A DNA stretch of 64,000 bases, from positions 1,168,093 through 1,232,092 of the forward strand of contig JAJVDF010000254.1 of assembly GCA_022410635.1 (NCBI GenBank), given 5' to 3'. How positions within the stretch are numbered: position 1 is the first letter of the stretch; every line of letters starts with the position of its first letter. The notes beneath the pieces are model-generated. The model did no database searches. It saw only the letters and a list, made by a program, of their open reading frames with translations, and was not told the origin of the DNA. Positions 20,780 through 31,533 of this stretch are shown here, one piece after another. Origin of the DNA: Tretioscincus oriximinensis. Its lineage: Eukaryota > Chordata > Lepidosauria > Squamata > Gymnophthalmidae. Both the position numbers and the translations under genes were made by a program.

Positions 20780-21010
20780 GGGGTGGGGTCATTGTCTAGA
20801 TCTGTAGCAGACTCATTGGTGGCTAATGACCCCGTTGTGGGATAAGCATTGATTACAAGGGAATGTCTTATTGGGACCTGGCGTCCTGGTCTTTGTACCA
20901 TTGTCTTGTGCTCTCAAGGCTGATCTTGTGTGCATTGTTAGAAGAGGAGATAGGCTTCTAGGTGGCATGAATCCAACCCCCATGATTGGCAGCTAGGGTA
21001 AGGCACTGAC
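20780..21010. repeat. Unclassified repeat U4, copy 2
   Basis: Same ordered words as 4160-4425 (ggtggctaatgaccc, agcattgattacaaggga, cctggt, taccattgtcttgtgctc, tgattggcag). Confidence 0.5.
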
Positions 21011-21069
21011 AGTTTGCCTGATAATTGAGACATATAACTATGGTATATCTACCATATCTCATCCTTTCA

Positions 21070-21440
21070 CTGGAGAAGTGACTTTTTTGAATCCTAGGCT
21101 TGGAAGGCACCACTGGGGCCATGCGGTCCAACCCCCTGCTCAATGCAGGATTCACTAAACCATCCCAGACAGATGGCTACCCAGCCTCTGTTTGGAGATT
21201 CCACTGAAGGAACACACTCCACCTCCTGTGGCAATTGGTTCCACTGGTTGATCGTGCTCACTGCCAAAAAGTTTCTTTCTTCTGATATCTAACCTAAATC
21301 TACGTCCTTGCAGTTTCGTGCTATTGCCTCTGGTCCTTTCATGAGCCAATGAGAACAAAGCTGATCCCTCTGCTCTGTTGAAGCCCTTCAGATATTTGTA
21401 GGCAGCCATCAGGTCTCCTCTCAGCCTTTTCTTCATGAGG
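21070..21440 (-). repeat. CR1 LINE of a second, bird-like type
   Basis: The minus strand encodes KKRLRGDLMAAYKYLKGFN, then LFSLAHERTRGN and KLQGRRFRLDIRRK, the classic CR1 ORF2 C-terminus. The 3' UTR follows, with the complement of ggtccaaccccctgctcaat. It differs from the EVYKIMHGMD-type CR1 that dominates this window. A related copy lies at 49440-49800. Confidence 0.85.
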
Positions 21441-22084
21441 TATAGTTTTCCAACTACTCGCTATTTTGTTCATTAGTCTGTTTGCTTCCTGAAATCAAAA
21501 TATTATTCTCTGTATTATTTCATCAGAGATCATACTACTGAGAATTGTACTGAATTACATATTATTCCTGTTATGAAAATTCAAATTAAAAAAGCAAAAA
21601 AAGAAAGATTAGTTATTTCTGCAACTGGACAGAACTTTATGAATGCCTCCCTGTAGCACCACCACTTTTATCTCCCGGAATGTCATAGATTTGGGACATG
21701 ACCTTTGCAACCCAGAATTTATTACAGCTTCAGTGACTGATTTTCACCCTAGTGAAATGCTTTTATCTCCAATTTCTTTGTCCATTTTAGAGGAGAGCCA
21801 GGAAGGTCAAATGTTGTCTTATCTCCGTTGGATTGGCGGTCCTTCTTTTAATCACCATAATAATCATAGCGTCTGTCAAGAACTGAACTCATCTGGTTTT
21901 CAAAGGTAGGCTGATCTCGGCTTCTCTCTTTTTGGGGGCAAGTGGTGGTGGTTTGAAATAATTTTATTTGAAAATCCAGATAGCATCTATATAATATATG
22001 CAAACATCAACAATTAATTATATGCACTAGAAGGTTAAAGGCTTTAGTATACACAACTAGTGGAAAAACTATATATTTCTTTCT
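21441..22084. other. Unannotated sequence
   Basis: Nothing recognised apart from an aactagtgg motif near 22055 resembling the U3 edge. Confidence 0.35.
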
Positions 22085-22149
22085 TTTATTTATTTATCCT
22101 AATACTTCACCCTATACCCAAAGATCTCAGGGCAGCCAACAATAGAAGA
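22085..22149 (-). repeat. L2-like LINE 3' terminus
   Basis: Reads atttatttatcctaatactt, caccctatacccaaagatct and cagggcagccaac, an L2 3' end on the minus strand. Confidence 0.7.
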
Positions 22150-22590
22150 GCTGCACTGACTTCCAACTTGCTACCGGGCAAATTCAAGGTATTAAATCTA
22201 ACTTATAAGGCCCTACAAAATTTGGGCCCCAAATATCTAAAGGAAGGCCTTCTCCCATATCAACCTGCCTATGCCTCAAGTTCTGCAGGGGAGTCCTTCC
22301 TTATTTTACCACCTCTCTTGGGATCAGAGAGGGCAGGGACCCCAGATAGGGCCTTCCCTGTGACAGCCCTCAGGCTATGGAACAGCCTCCCCTTTCACAT
22401 ACGTCAATCACCATCTCTTGTGCATTCAGAAAACGCTTGAAGATGCATGTGTTTAATCTTGCCTTTGGCTGAAAAAATTGGCTCTTCCCTATTTTCAGTC
22501 ATTTGTTGTTTTAATATGTTAATTTGTTTTTTATTGTTAACCGCCCTGAGTCCTTTGGGTATAATGTGGTATAGAAATATAAAATAAATG
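22150..22590 (+). repeat. L2-like LINE, ORF2 C-terminus and 3' end
   Basis: Encodes KVLNLTYKALQNLGPKYLKE, then a GESFLILPPL segment and DRAFPVTALRLWNSLPFHIR, the typical L2 ORF2 C-terminus. It ends gttaaccgccctgagtcctt, gtataatgtgg, aaataaatg. The C-terminal frame is intact from 22060 to 22440. It abuts an inverted L2 3' end. Confidence 0.85.
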
Positions 22591-22756
22591 AGGTGCAATG
22601 GCACAGAAGCTAAGTGTAAGCCTGTCAGCAGAGAGGCCCATGTGTCTGCCATGGAGTGCCTTCTACCAGCCTTAGCTTCAGCCAACCTAGCTTTTCAAAA
22701 GTAAGCAGTTACAAGTGGATGAAAAAAAAAAACCAAGAGGATGAATAGGTACCATC

Positions 22757-23181
22757 TAGGGTTGTCATATTCTGACAGCCCAAAACCAGGTTGGGAAAGG
22801 GGGTTCAGATGCACTCGTGCGTGCGCGCGCACACACACACACACACAAATATGCACTCTCTCCCTGGTGAGACAGGTAGAATAGAGCTGAACAAATGCTC
22901 TGATCCCCCATCAAACACCCAAGCGTCTTTCCTCTGCACTCAGCAAAGGAGGCAAGGAGGTGTGCTCAGCCTTATAGCAGGTGCAAAGCCCCGCCTCCTG
23001 TAGAGGAGCAGCTACAGCACACTCCAAGGGCCTTTCCAGGACCTAGGAAGCCTTGTCTTGCTGCCAGTCCCATTGGCTTTGCCTTAAATTCCCGGATTTT
23101 CACTTAAAACCCAGACAGAACTATATTGTAGTCTCCCAAATCTGGGAAAATCCTGACTTTCCAGGACATATGGCATCCCTA
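22757..23181. mobile_element. TIR-1 element, 425 bp, inside a SINE-B
   Basis: Begins TAGGGTTGTCATATTC and ends ATATGGCATCCCTA. The flanking octamers are GTACCATC and GTACCCTC (7 of 8 match). Read in reverse it aligns along its length with 8387-8920, including gggttttaag and an aggcggggctttgc block. A GC/CA dinucleotide run lies at 22815-22848. Confidence 0.8.
22815..22848. repeat. (GC)n(CA)n dinucleotide run
   Basis: gtgcgtgcgcgcgcacacac followed by further CA units, alternating purine-pyrimidine sequence with Z-DNA potential, inside the TIR-1 element. Confidence 0.8.
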
Positions 23182-23310
23182 GTACCCTCACAGGGTGGTG
23201 GGAAAGATAGAATGGAAGCCTTTGGGCAAAAAATAACTTGTGGGCCACTTTGAGTCCCTTTGGGGGAGAAAAGCAGGGTATAAAACTCAGTTCCCCTTTC
23301 CCTCTCCCTC

Positions 23311-23529
23311 CCCTTCCTTCTTATTCTATATAAATATGCGCAAAGTTAATTTCACCACTCCTGCCTGCATGAGGATATAGCCCAATTTCTAAGATGAAAC
23401 ACATCCTTTCCTGCTCCCAAAGAATGCAGGATTGAAAAAGAAGCAAATTGTCTGCAAAGTCAAGATGAAAATCCATTTCTGTGGGGCTTGACGCTTCCTT
23501 TAGTGTCATCGTCTTCCCTAGAAATTATT
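23311..23529. other. Unannotated sequence
   Basis: Nothing recognised. Confidence 0.35.
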
Positions 23530-23910
23530 TTTCTGCTCTGCAGCTGATGCCACCTCTAAGCCTGTGAAGCCAAAATTGGGCCACTGAGTACAGCGGAGGC
23601 AGCTGTGTGCCTTCCATTCAGAGGCCACCACTGAGTCTACTCAGCAAAGGACCCTTGGAAAATGTGTCATTTCCTCCCCTGGAGCAACTTTGAAGAGCTT
23701 GAAGAGAGATTGAAAGAAAGTCCTGGAGATGTTTGATCCCCGTCCCTTGCCTTCAGAGCAATGAACCAGTCAAGCGTCGGAAAGTTGGCTTTTAAGTGCA
23801 TAACTTTGTTTCTCCTACCCAGAATCAAGGGCATTGGCTTCCTGCCTAATTAATATTCAGGTTAACGCATTTATCTCTTTAGGGCCACCCTGAAAGCACC
23901 ATTAGAATTC
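23530..23910. promoter_or_regulatory. Candidate conserved non-coding element
   Basis: Repeat-free, of balanced composition, with cctgcctaattaatattcag, aggttaacgcatttatctc and several ATTA cores. Regulatory function is only inferred from composition and absence of repeats. Confidence 0.2.
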
Positions 23911-24062
23911 AGTAGCAACTTCAACCCTATTTAAAAATTCAGTCTGGAAAGATGTACAGAAAAGGTATAGCATGTACAGGTTGACTTCAAACCCTTGATA
24001 GAACCAGATATGTGAGCTGTAGATCCATCTGGAAGAGTTCTTATGTGGGGAATGAGAGAAAC
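23911..24062. other. Unannotated sequence
   Basis: Nothing recognised. Confidence 0.35.
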
Positions 24063-24620
24063 ATTGGTCTTGTGCTTAGGAGGTTGGAGTCTCCCAGTTA
24101 GATTCTGCACTCCTCCTTTGAGCCATCTGGGTGACCTAGGCTCTTTGGAGCTCTCTCGGTCCCACCAGGAGTCTGCTTAGGTTTTATTTGGTTCAAAACA
24201 CTTTATTCCAAAATACCATACAATGTTTTGATACAGAATACTTTCAGTGTTTTAAACATTTTCCCCCATTTCCACTTCTCCCTTTTCTGTCCCCACTACA
24301 TATGTAGATTTTAATCCTTACTGAGGGGCTACATCTGGGATATCAGTCTTAATTTTATAGCTTCTCTCCTCAATTTTTCCCATAAATAGCTTTTAACTCC
24401 CAACCATTTCTGCTTACAATCTCTATATTTCTGCCCATTCTGTGGGCTATTAACCACACAACACAGTATCTCTATTGCTATTTTGTTAATTATATATTCA
24501 CCAGGGGTCAGATGTGAAGAGAAGAAGGTTTGAGTCTCTTCAGGTTGAGAAAAGCAGAGTATAAAAACCAACTCCTCCTTCTTTCCTTCCTCTTCCTCTT
24601 CTTTTTTTCTTCTTCTCCCT
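24063..24620 (+). repeat. SINE-C split by a retro-insertion
   Basis: The SINE-C body (gtctcccagttagattctgc, actcctcc, gagctctctcggtccca) is interrupted after CACCAGGAGTCTG at 24175 and resumes at 24512 with atgtgaagag, ttgagaaaagcagagtataa, aaaccaactcctcc. Confidence 0.8.
24176..24498 (-). mobile_element. 323-bp insertion with ~13-bp target duplication
   Basis: Flanked by CACCAGGAGTCTG and CACCAGGGGTCAG (11 of 13 match). On the minus strand it ends with aataaag and aaataaaacc, resembling a polyadenylated transcript. It could be a truncated L1-type LINE or a processed transcript; no protein domain is recognised. Confidence 0.5.
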
Positions 24621-24715
24621 CTTTTATTTTTCCTCTTTCTCTTTTCCTCTTTTCCTCCTATTTCTCTTCTTCTTCCGCTGCCTTCTCCTCTTCCACTTTC
24701 TTCTTTTCTTGATCT
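24560..24715. repeat. CT-rich tract from a SINE tail
   Basis: About 150 bp of nearly pure pyrimidine (ctt, ctc, ttttt) directly after the SINE-C tail. Its 60-codon plus frame is low complexity. Confidence 0.85.
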
Positions 24716-25139
24716 GGATTAGCAGTGGCAGCATACAACTGTATTGTGCAGGTTGGTCAGCATTAGTTAAATACTAGGGATAGTGCCAAATTTCTACAAT
24801 ATAGAAAAAACAACTGCACTGTGCATAAGCTGAAATCAAACAAGATTATAAAAACATTTTTGAAAAGAAATCACTTTATATTCAACAGCGAAGTCATTAC
24901 ATAATAAACTCACAATTATATTACAATGCCTGGCCTAGTTGGTCAGTCAGGTAATTTGTCAGATCTCAAAAAACTTCACACGGGGCCAGCATCTATGTCA
25001 AAATGTACAATTCCCCATATGGGACAATATTCATAAAACAGTTGTGTGTATTTTTTCTTTATTTGAATTTACCATGGTCAGCATTAGCATTTAAACAAAA
25101 GGGACACAAAATATATTCCAGAATTTTCTGACAATCTGG
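24716..25139. other. Unannotated sequence
   Basis: Nothing recognised. Confidence 0.35.
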
Positions 25140-25560
25140 TTTATATGTTTGCCACTTTTAATTCAACTGATTCATATCTTCACAATATACTCCATGTTTT
25201 GTCATTCTGTCAGCTCATATGACACACTCGCCCATCATGTGACACATTCGTCCAATCGCCATTTTGTTTATTGTTTATCAATAAGAAGCCCAATAGACTC
25301 TTCTCCCAAATGCTATTGGATAGTTTGCTCTCAATATCAGATCCCTTCCCCTCTCACCACCACAAGTATTCACACGGCACAGCTTTCCCCCCATACAGCA
25401 GTTCGACAGTTGGTTTTCCCAATAAACCAACAATCCAGAAAATCGGCTTTTAAACCTGCAATCTTCAGGGTTTATACAACAAATTACATAACAACCTGGT
25501 GAGGCAAATGCAACAGAAATTCTACTTTCAAGCAGATTGTTGAGCTACCTCAACACAGCC
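25140..25560. repeat. Unclassified dispersed repeat U1, copy 2
   Basis: Shares tccatgttttgtca, tcatgtgacacattc, then aataaaccaacaatcc and acctggtgaggcaaat-like words with 49025-49430, and the central motif with 691-960. The 117-codon frame here has no domain. Confidence 0.4.
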
Positions 25561-26021
25561 TCAGAGCAGATTCCCCAGTGTCAGTGCCTTGGAACCATCC
25601 CCTCAGCTGATTTTCTAGACGCCTTGGAGCATCCTGCTTTCAACATTTGGGACATATTTCACTCCCTCCTTTCTCCCGGCACCTTTCCCTTCCGTATCTT
25701 CCCTGTGAACTAATGGCAATACGTCATCGCGGCCTCAACAATTCCTGTCTACGAGCAAACGGTGAATGAAGCTATAATTCAACCTAACGAATGTTGTAAA
25801 AAAGGGGGAAACATGGCCAACTTTATTCCACGGAATTGTTCTTTCTTCCCAAATTGATGCCAGGGGGGCAGTTTTGCTTATTGGCTCTCTAGTTTTACTA
25901 CCATGTCAGGCATCGCTTAGTGGCTGAGAGTGCAGGCCAGGCTGCTAGGCTGTTTCCCTTTCCAGAAATGGCCTCATATTTACCAGCTACCAGTAATTTA
26001 TTTATTCAGTCTATCAGTTAG
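25561..26021. other. Unannotated sequence
   Basis: Nothing recognised. Confidence 0.35.
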
Positions 26022-26282
26022 TTAGTTAGAACTAGTGGAATTAGCCCATTGTGTTAAGGTAATGCAATGGGTTCTAGCCCTCCTTCCCCTTGCTTCTATC
26101 CATGCTTCCACTCCCTCCCTTCCTTGCTCCTTCCCATTCATCCTTCACTTGCTGCTTTTTTTCCTCCCTTCTTCCTTTTGTTTTTCCTCCTTCTGCTTCC
26201 CTCCTTATCTTTCTTTCTTCCGCACTGGAGGCTGCCAAAGTTCTGAGCTCTTTCATTGGTAGTTATCCTTCGGAATGTTGGA
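26022..26282 (+). repeat. Unclassified repeat U3-like, copy 3
   Basis: Head aactagtggaattagcccat followed by a palindromic gttaaggtaatgcaatggg, then a polypyrimidine body (26075-26220), then ctggaggctgccaaagttct and ccttcggaatgttggact. The 3' section matches the complement of 43085-43140. Confidence 0.55.
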
Positions 26283-26592
26283 CTGTGTGGCACGGATAGC
26301 TCAGTCGCTTAGGAATTCGTCTCTCGTCTGGGAGATAGGGTTTCAAAGACCTGTGTTGGACGTGGGGAGGGGTGAGCACCTTCCACTAGCCTGTAGCTCT
26401 AGCCAACCCAGCTATTAGAATTCAGGAACTGCAAGAAACTGCAACTGACTGCAAATAGATACATGGGAACCACCATAGCCTGGTGGGGAAGATAGAATGG
26501 AAGCCTTTGGGTAAAATATATCCTTGTAAGCCACTTAGAGTCCCTTTGAAAGGTGAGAAAAGCAGGGTATAAGAACCAAGTTCTTCTTATTA
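26283..26592 (+). repeat. SINE-A, full-length-like
   Basis: Head ggcacggatagctcagtcgc, box B-like gggtttcaaagacctg, body and tail as in the other SINE-A copies, ending ttcttctt. Confidence 0.9.
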
Positions 26593-26754
26593 TATGTACC
26601 AATGATTTGTATACCTCCCTTCATCACTGTTCCCATTGTGGGTAACAAAAGATCAAGAATTTTTTAAACAGATATGCGTTAATAAAATATTTTTAAATCC
26701 ATGCTTTCCCTCTTTCTCTCCAACCCACCTAGCCACCCTGCAAGGACAGAACAC
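26593..26754. other. Unannotated sequence
   Basis: Nothing recognised. Confidence 0.3.
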
Positions 26755-27052
26755 AGAGGGAACTATTTAAGAGTCAAAGGCCTGGGTGAAGAGGGATGTA
26801 TTTATCAGGCACTGAACCTATACCTGCCAAACCTCTAGATGGAGACTATTCCAGAGTGTGGGACCGCCATAGAGGAGGCCCTCCTACATGCCCCTAGTCA
26901 TAGCCTAGGCTGCATCTGGTTTATTCTAAGATTTCCTGGTTATCCAGGTTATTTACCATATCATTTATTCACTCGTTTATTTATTTGCACTTGTATCTCA
27001 TCTTATACCTGAATATCTCAGGGTGGTTAACAATAAAATCAAGAATATTCCA
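26755..27052 (-). repeat. L2-like LINE fragments
   Basis: 26755-26930 carries wording shared with other L2 3' regions (gagagtgtgggaccgcc-like, then aggaggccctcctacatgcc, which is also present at 15675-15700). 26960-27052 is an L2 3' terminus (tttatttatttgcacttgta, atctcagggtggttaac). Confidence 0.65.
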
Positions 27053-27589
27053 AGGCTGCGTCCAGACAGGATTAATTGCCATGCTTCACTTTTTTTATAT
27101 AAACCAACAGATTCTCACAGAAATGGATAAACAGCTGCCAAACCACTATACAGGGTTATTAAAGAAAACCTCGGATGTAGTGAGAAATTCTGAAAGTGTC
27201 TCTATGGTAATTACGTTTCAGCCACTGCACAGCTGGAAAGCGGAACTAGCCAATGGCATTTGATCATTTGAATGATTGACATTCCTTCAAGAAGAAGGGT
27301 TGAGAAATGATGGGGTCAGATATTCACAGCAAATTATTCTGTAAAATTTGGGAGGAGAGGCTACTGTTGTTCCTCCTGAGAGCCAACGAACAAAAAGGCT
27401 GATGGGCTAGTTTGTCACATGTGCAGACAATCCTGTTTATCAGGAACTTTCAGAATTACAAAACTCAAAATATACCGTAAAAGTACGAATGAAGTAAATT
27501 AAGAACCTGTCCCCACTAAGCCCTGTTCTGGGCTATAGTTTGGTACAGAGCTTGGCCATTCATATTCTAGTGTGTCTTCTAGTAGCCAT
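27053..27589. other. Unannotated sequence with a U5-like part
   Basis: 27500-27585 (ctgggctatagtttggtaca, gagcttggccattc) resembles 35895-35945. The rest is unassigned. Confidence 0.35.
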
Positions 27590-27960
27590 TTATACATTTG
27601 GCCTCCATGAATTTGTCTAACCCTATCTTAAAAGGTATCCAGGCTGGTAGCCGTTGTCACCTCATCTGGGAATAAATTCCACAGACTGAGTCTTGATAGG
27701 CAAAACCATACCTCCATCTTGTCCGGATTCAGTTTGCTGATTCACATCGAGCCCATCACTGCCTCTAGACAGTGATCAAACACTTTAATTGCTTTACTGA
27801 ATTCAGATGGAATGGAGAGATAGATTTAGATGTCAACAACATATTGATGGTACTTCACTCCCAAACTCTCAATGATCTCTTCCACTGACTTCGTAGAGAT
27901 GTTAACAAGCATAGGAGATACATTTCTGAATTTATGTGATGCCTTATCAACCCCTGGCAA
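27590..27960 (-). repeat. CR1 fragment joined to an L2-like fragment
   Basis: 27590-27690 is a CR1 minus-strand C-terminal piece (catgaatttgtctaacccta, ccagg, aataaattccaca). 27690-27960 (tcttgtccggattcagtttg, aacatattgatggtacttca) reads like the minus strand of an L2-class LINE internal segment. Confidence 0.55.
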
Positions 27961-29489
27961 TAAATAAAGCCAATAGAGGAAATGCAGAAGTGAATTATTC
28001 AGCTTAAGAGGTAATAGTGTAGCTTAATCTTGAACAGTGCAACTACTCTGGTCAGGGTTCACCTTTATATACAGTTTCCAACTAAGCGCTAACCGATGGG
28101 GTGTTTTCCCTCTTCATAATTAGGAGACACCACCAGGCCTATCCAATACTCTGTGCTGCCCCTAGTGGAACCACCAGTATATTAACAATTTTACAGATAA
28201 CAGGACAATGGTAGCATAAAGAACTATAGCAGAACTACAAATTGTCACTATATATACAACCATGTCAGGAATGGCATGTCTGAAAATTTCTAAATAAAAA
28301 ACCCCAGACTTCATTTACACCCTTGCTGGGATTATTTTAGTCGAGCACCATTGCTATCCACATCTTCTTTGACGCAACAGCTGATACCTCCCAAGACGCT
28401 GTGCTCAAAGGACGACAACCATGATGGATTCTGCAGGCAAACTCCCTTGAGGAATTCTCACCGCCTGGAGACCTTGCAAGCCAGACTTACATGACCTCTG
28501 GGAAAACAGGCAGTGTTCTCAGCTGCTCACGTTTTCCTTCTTTCTTTTATTGCTTTTTCTCCCCACACCTTGTTACAATATTAAAGATATTTCTCCAAAT
28601 AACAAATAAGTACAATATTCACAACATGCCCTTCGACATCAGATGCATTTCACTCTGCAGCGGCAAAGAGCTCAAAGGGAATTGCTATGCTCGCTTTTAC
28701 TACTGTAGCTGTAATCTTGTTGGCTCACCTATATGAAGGAAAATTCCTTTTTTTTTATACGCTCATAAAAAAAGCAACAAAAATATAGTTACCTGTTTCT
28801 TTTTCCTTTTTTTCCCCCTAGCTCCATTGCATTTCTTTTTTACATTTTAATGGCATTTCAATGCATTTAAGTGACCTTATTTTAAATCTTTCTGGTCTGT
28901 AGTATTACAAATGGCAAAAGTTTCTATCACTTAAAAAATGGGACTGGTTTAGTTCCTCATTCCTTCCTTGGGTAGCTTTCTGTTCACCCAAGATTTTCCT
29001 ATTGCTAGTTCAATTCCTTTGACAAAGAGTTTCTTGTGCACATCGATGCATAAATATTGATGTTTTATGCAACTTGAGGCTTAAGAGACAGACATAAGAG
29101 TGATCCATACATCACTTTTATTCCACTACTGTAGTGGAATATTCCACAATGACTGACTGTATATTTATCATTTTAATTTTGCCCAAGAACAGCCATATAA
29201 CACAACAAGTGGAAGATAACTAGGAAACGAAGAGGTTAGACTAATGATTAAAAGCAAAAAATAAGCAAAATGGCCTCAATTCATTCTTGAATTACAGTAT
29301 ATCCCAGAGGCATGGGGAAGAATCTTAACAGTATAACAGACTCCTTTTAACATGTGGGGCAAAGTCGTCATAATGTTACTGCCATCGCAGTAGGAAAACA
29401 TTGTGTCTCTGCAATCAGAGTAAGATATTTGGTTGATGTCATTGGGGAGACTGCTTGAAGTTTGAGGATTATTTTAGACAGTGGCATGT
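27961..29489. other. Unannotated sequence
   Basis: About 1.5 kb without a recognisable repeat or gene. Frames are short; the 81-codon frame at 28491-28736 has no known domain. Confidence 0.4.
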
Positions 29490-29985
29490 TCTTAAGAACA
29501 TAAGAACATAAGAAGAGCCATACTGGATCAGGCCACAGCCCATCAAGTCCAGCATTCTGTGTCACACAGAGGCCCACCAGATGCACCTGGGCAGTCTGAA
29601 CAGAGGAAAGCAAAATATGCTCCTGTTCATGACTCCCTGCAAATGGTATTTCAAGAGTCCTGCCTGTTGCTCCATCCGGGAGGCGACATCCAGACAACTA
29701 TCCTAGTATCCATTTATACCCTTAGTGTCCATAAACCTGTCTAGTCCTGTCTTGAAACTATCCAAGCTGTTAGCTACCACCACCTCTTCAGGAAGTAAAT
29801 TCCACTGGCCGATGACCCTCTGGGTGAAAAAATACTTTCCTTTGTCTGTTCTCACTTTTCTGCCCATCAGTTTGAAGGAGTGCCCTTTGGTCCTTGTGTT
29901 GTGTGATAGAGAAAACATTTTTTCTCTATTCACCCTGTCGATCCCATGCATGATTTTGTACACTTCAATCAGATCTTAGCGCAAA
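29490..29985 (-). repeat. CR1-like LINE, ORF2 C-terminus and 3' end
   Basis: From the octamer tail (aagaacataagaacataaga) to the ORF2 C-terminus; the minus frame 29963-29703 (86 codons) reads MYKIMHGIDRVNREKMFSLS, then GKYFFTQRVIGQWNLLPEE, ending in GINGY. A comparatively young copy. Confidence 0.9.
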
Positions 29986-30748
29986 CTAGCATGCAGAAGA
30001 CAAATCCTCTCTTTCATGATTTATCTCCAAATAAAGCCACATGCAGAAAGGACCAAAGCCTATATTCCTCTCTCTGATGCTTGCAATTTAATTCTGGGAA
30101 GGCACTTCAAGCCAACAGATGTATCCCATTCAATAAAATGTGCTGCTTGCAAGTGCCTGTCATTAAGCAGCATCATTTGGGATAATGTGCCTAGTCGTAT
30201 TGCTAAGCATCCTGTCCCAGGACAATGTAAGTTCATTCATTGCACAAAATGAGCAGCAGTTTGGTGTTGCAGAGGAGCCATGGACGGCTTAGCAATTATG
30301 AAGTGCATTTGTATTGACTTTTCTGAGACCCTAATGGGCCTGTTCCTCTTGCTGTATTTATCCTGGCTGTAGAGATCTTGGTAGATCTAGTATTCATCTC
30401 ATCTCAAAATAAATTTGCCGTATTGGTTGGATGTTAGCAGGGGGAGCTACATAAATCTGGCTGCATCCAGAATGTGAAAGAGCTTGGGAAACCTTTAGTG
30501 GATCATAAAAAAAAATATGAATAAAGCTAAAGCTCGGTGGCTGTAAATAACCATTTACAAAGTCCTCTCGCTCAGCAATCTGAGAAATAAAGCAACAGGC
30601 TTATCATAGAATGAAGTCACTGCCATAAAACATGCAAAACTGGCTGAAACATCAAGAGCAACTTCTTTAGCTCAGGGTGGCCAGAAAAGTGGGGAGAGAG
30701 CTCACATCCTGTTTGGGAGTCGAATTTACCAAATAGCTGTGCTTGAGT
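29986..30748. other. Unannotated low-repeat sequence
   Basis: No repeat recognised. 30020-30250 encodes a short open frame (30016-30252) without recognised domain. Confidence 0.35.
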
Positions 30749-30749
30749 G

Positions 30750-31533
30750 CCTTTTGACCAGATTTTCTGAGGCCCCAACTAATTAATATTCATGCTAATT
30801 TGCATATTCATAAATACGTACATCACCCACCAACATGTGTTCCCTTCCAAAATCCCCACCCAAAAAATCTGTGAAGCATGTGACTGTTTTTTAAAGTGTG
30901 TGAGAATTTTTTGACGTGCATGAGAAATTTGCATTTTCTTACTTTTTACTGAGGGAAGGGTACCTTCAGGAACTGGTCCTGGTTGCCAGATCCCCTGGTG
31001 GTGGTGCAGTGATTTATATATAGGGTACTTCAAAAAATGTATACACACTTTGAACTTCCATAGAAAATTTATTTACTGTTCTACAAAGTTAAATTTCAGG
31101 ATTTCCCGATTTGAACAGTATTAACATTTGTTATTTACATTTTATTTACATTGGACTTTAAGCTTTCTAATTTCCTGAAATTTAACTTTGTAGAACAGTA
31201 AATAAATTTTCTATGGAAGTTCAAAGTGTGTATACATTTTTTTGAAGCGCCCTATATATATATATATATAATAAAAAATTTTTTGAAGTGAACAAGAATT
31301 ATCTGAAGTGTGAGAGATTTTTTTTACTTTTTTTTACTGAGGGGAGGGTGCCTTCAGGAGCTTACCCGGTTGCTAGAGCCTCCTAGTGGTGGTGCAGTAA
31401 ATTTTTAAAAATATTTTTTTAAAATTATTTGTTTTTTTCAGCAAAAAACAGGGAAATGCTCCCTCCCCGGGAGGGGAGGGTGAACACCCCCAAACCAGCC
31501 CCCCCTCCAAAAAAGGGTCATCCGGTCAGCCTA
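30750..31533. mobile_element. TIR-2L element carrying a nested mariner-like MITE
   Basis: The left end is degraded (ttttgaccagattttctgag); the right end is gggtcatccggtcagccta. Interior words (attaatattcatgctaattt, gcatattcataaatacg, ccaacatg, cagatcccctggtggtggtg) match the 54588-55129 element in order. 31023-31252 is a later insertion. No confident target duplication was found. Confidence 0.65.
31023..31252. mobile_element. Mariner-like MITE, about 230 bp
   Basis: Terminal inverted repeats of about 75-80 bp: gggtacttcaaaaaatgtat, acacactttgaacttccata and onward, mirrored at the right end to gcgccc. The flanks are TA. Small size, TA target and gtatacacacttt in the arms fit a Tc1/mariner derivative. 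No transposase. Confidence 0.8.

Larger units (their letters stand above)
22592..23310 (+). repeat. SINE-B split by a TIR-1 element
   Basis: The SINE head and body (gtgcaatggcacagaagcta, cccatgtgtctgccatg, gaataggtaccatc) occupy 22592-22756. The body and tail resume at 23182 (gtaccctcacagggtggtgg, gggccactttgagtcccttt, aaagcagggtataaaactc). Confidence 0.85.

Noticed and set aside
22085..22590. Twin-primed L2 insertion with 5' inversion
   Set aside because: The inverted piece is an L2 3' terminus rather than a 5' part, so two independent insertions are more likely.
27060..27435. DNA transposon bounded by gtccagacagg and gcagacaatcctg
   Set aside because: The edges are not inverted repeats and no target duplication was seen.
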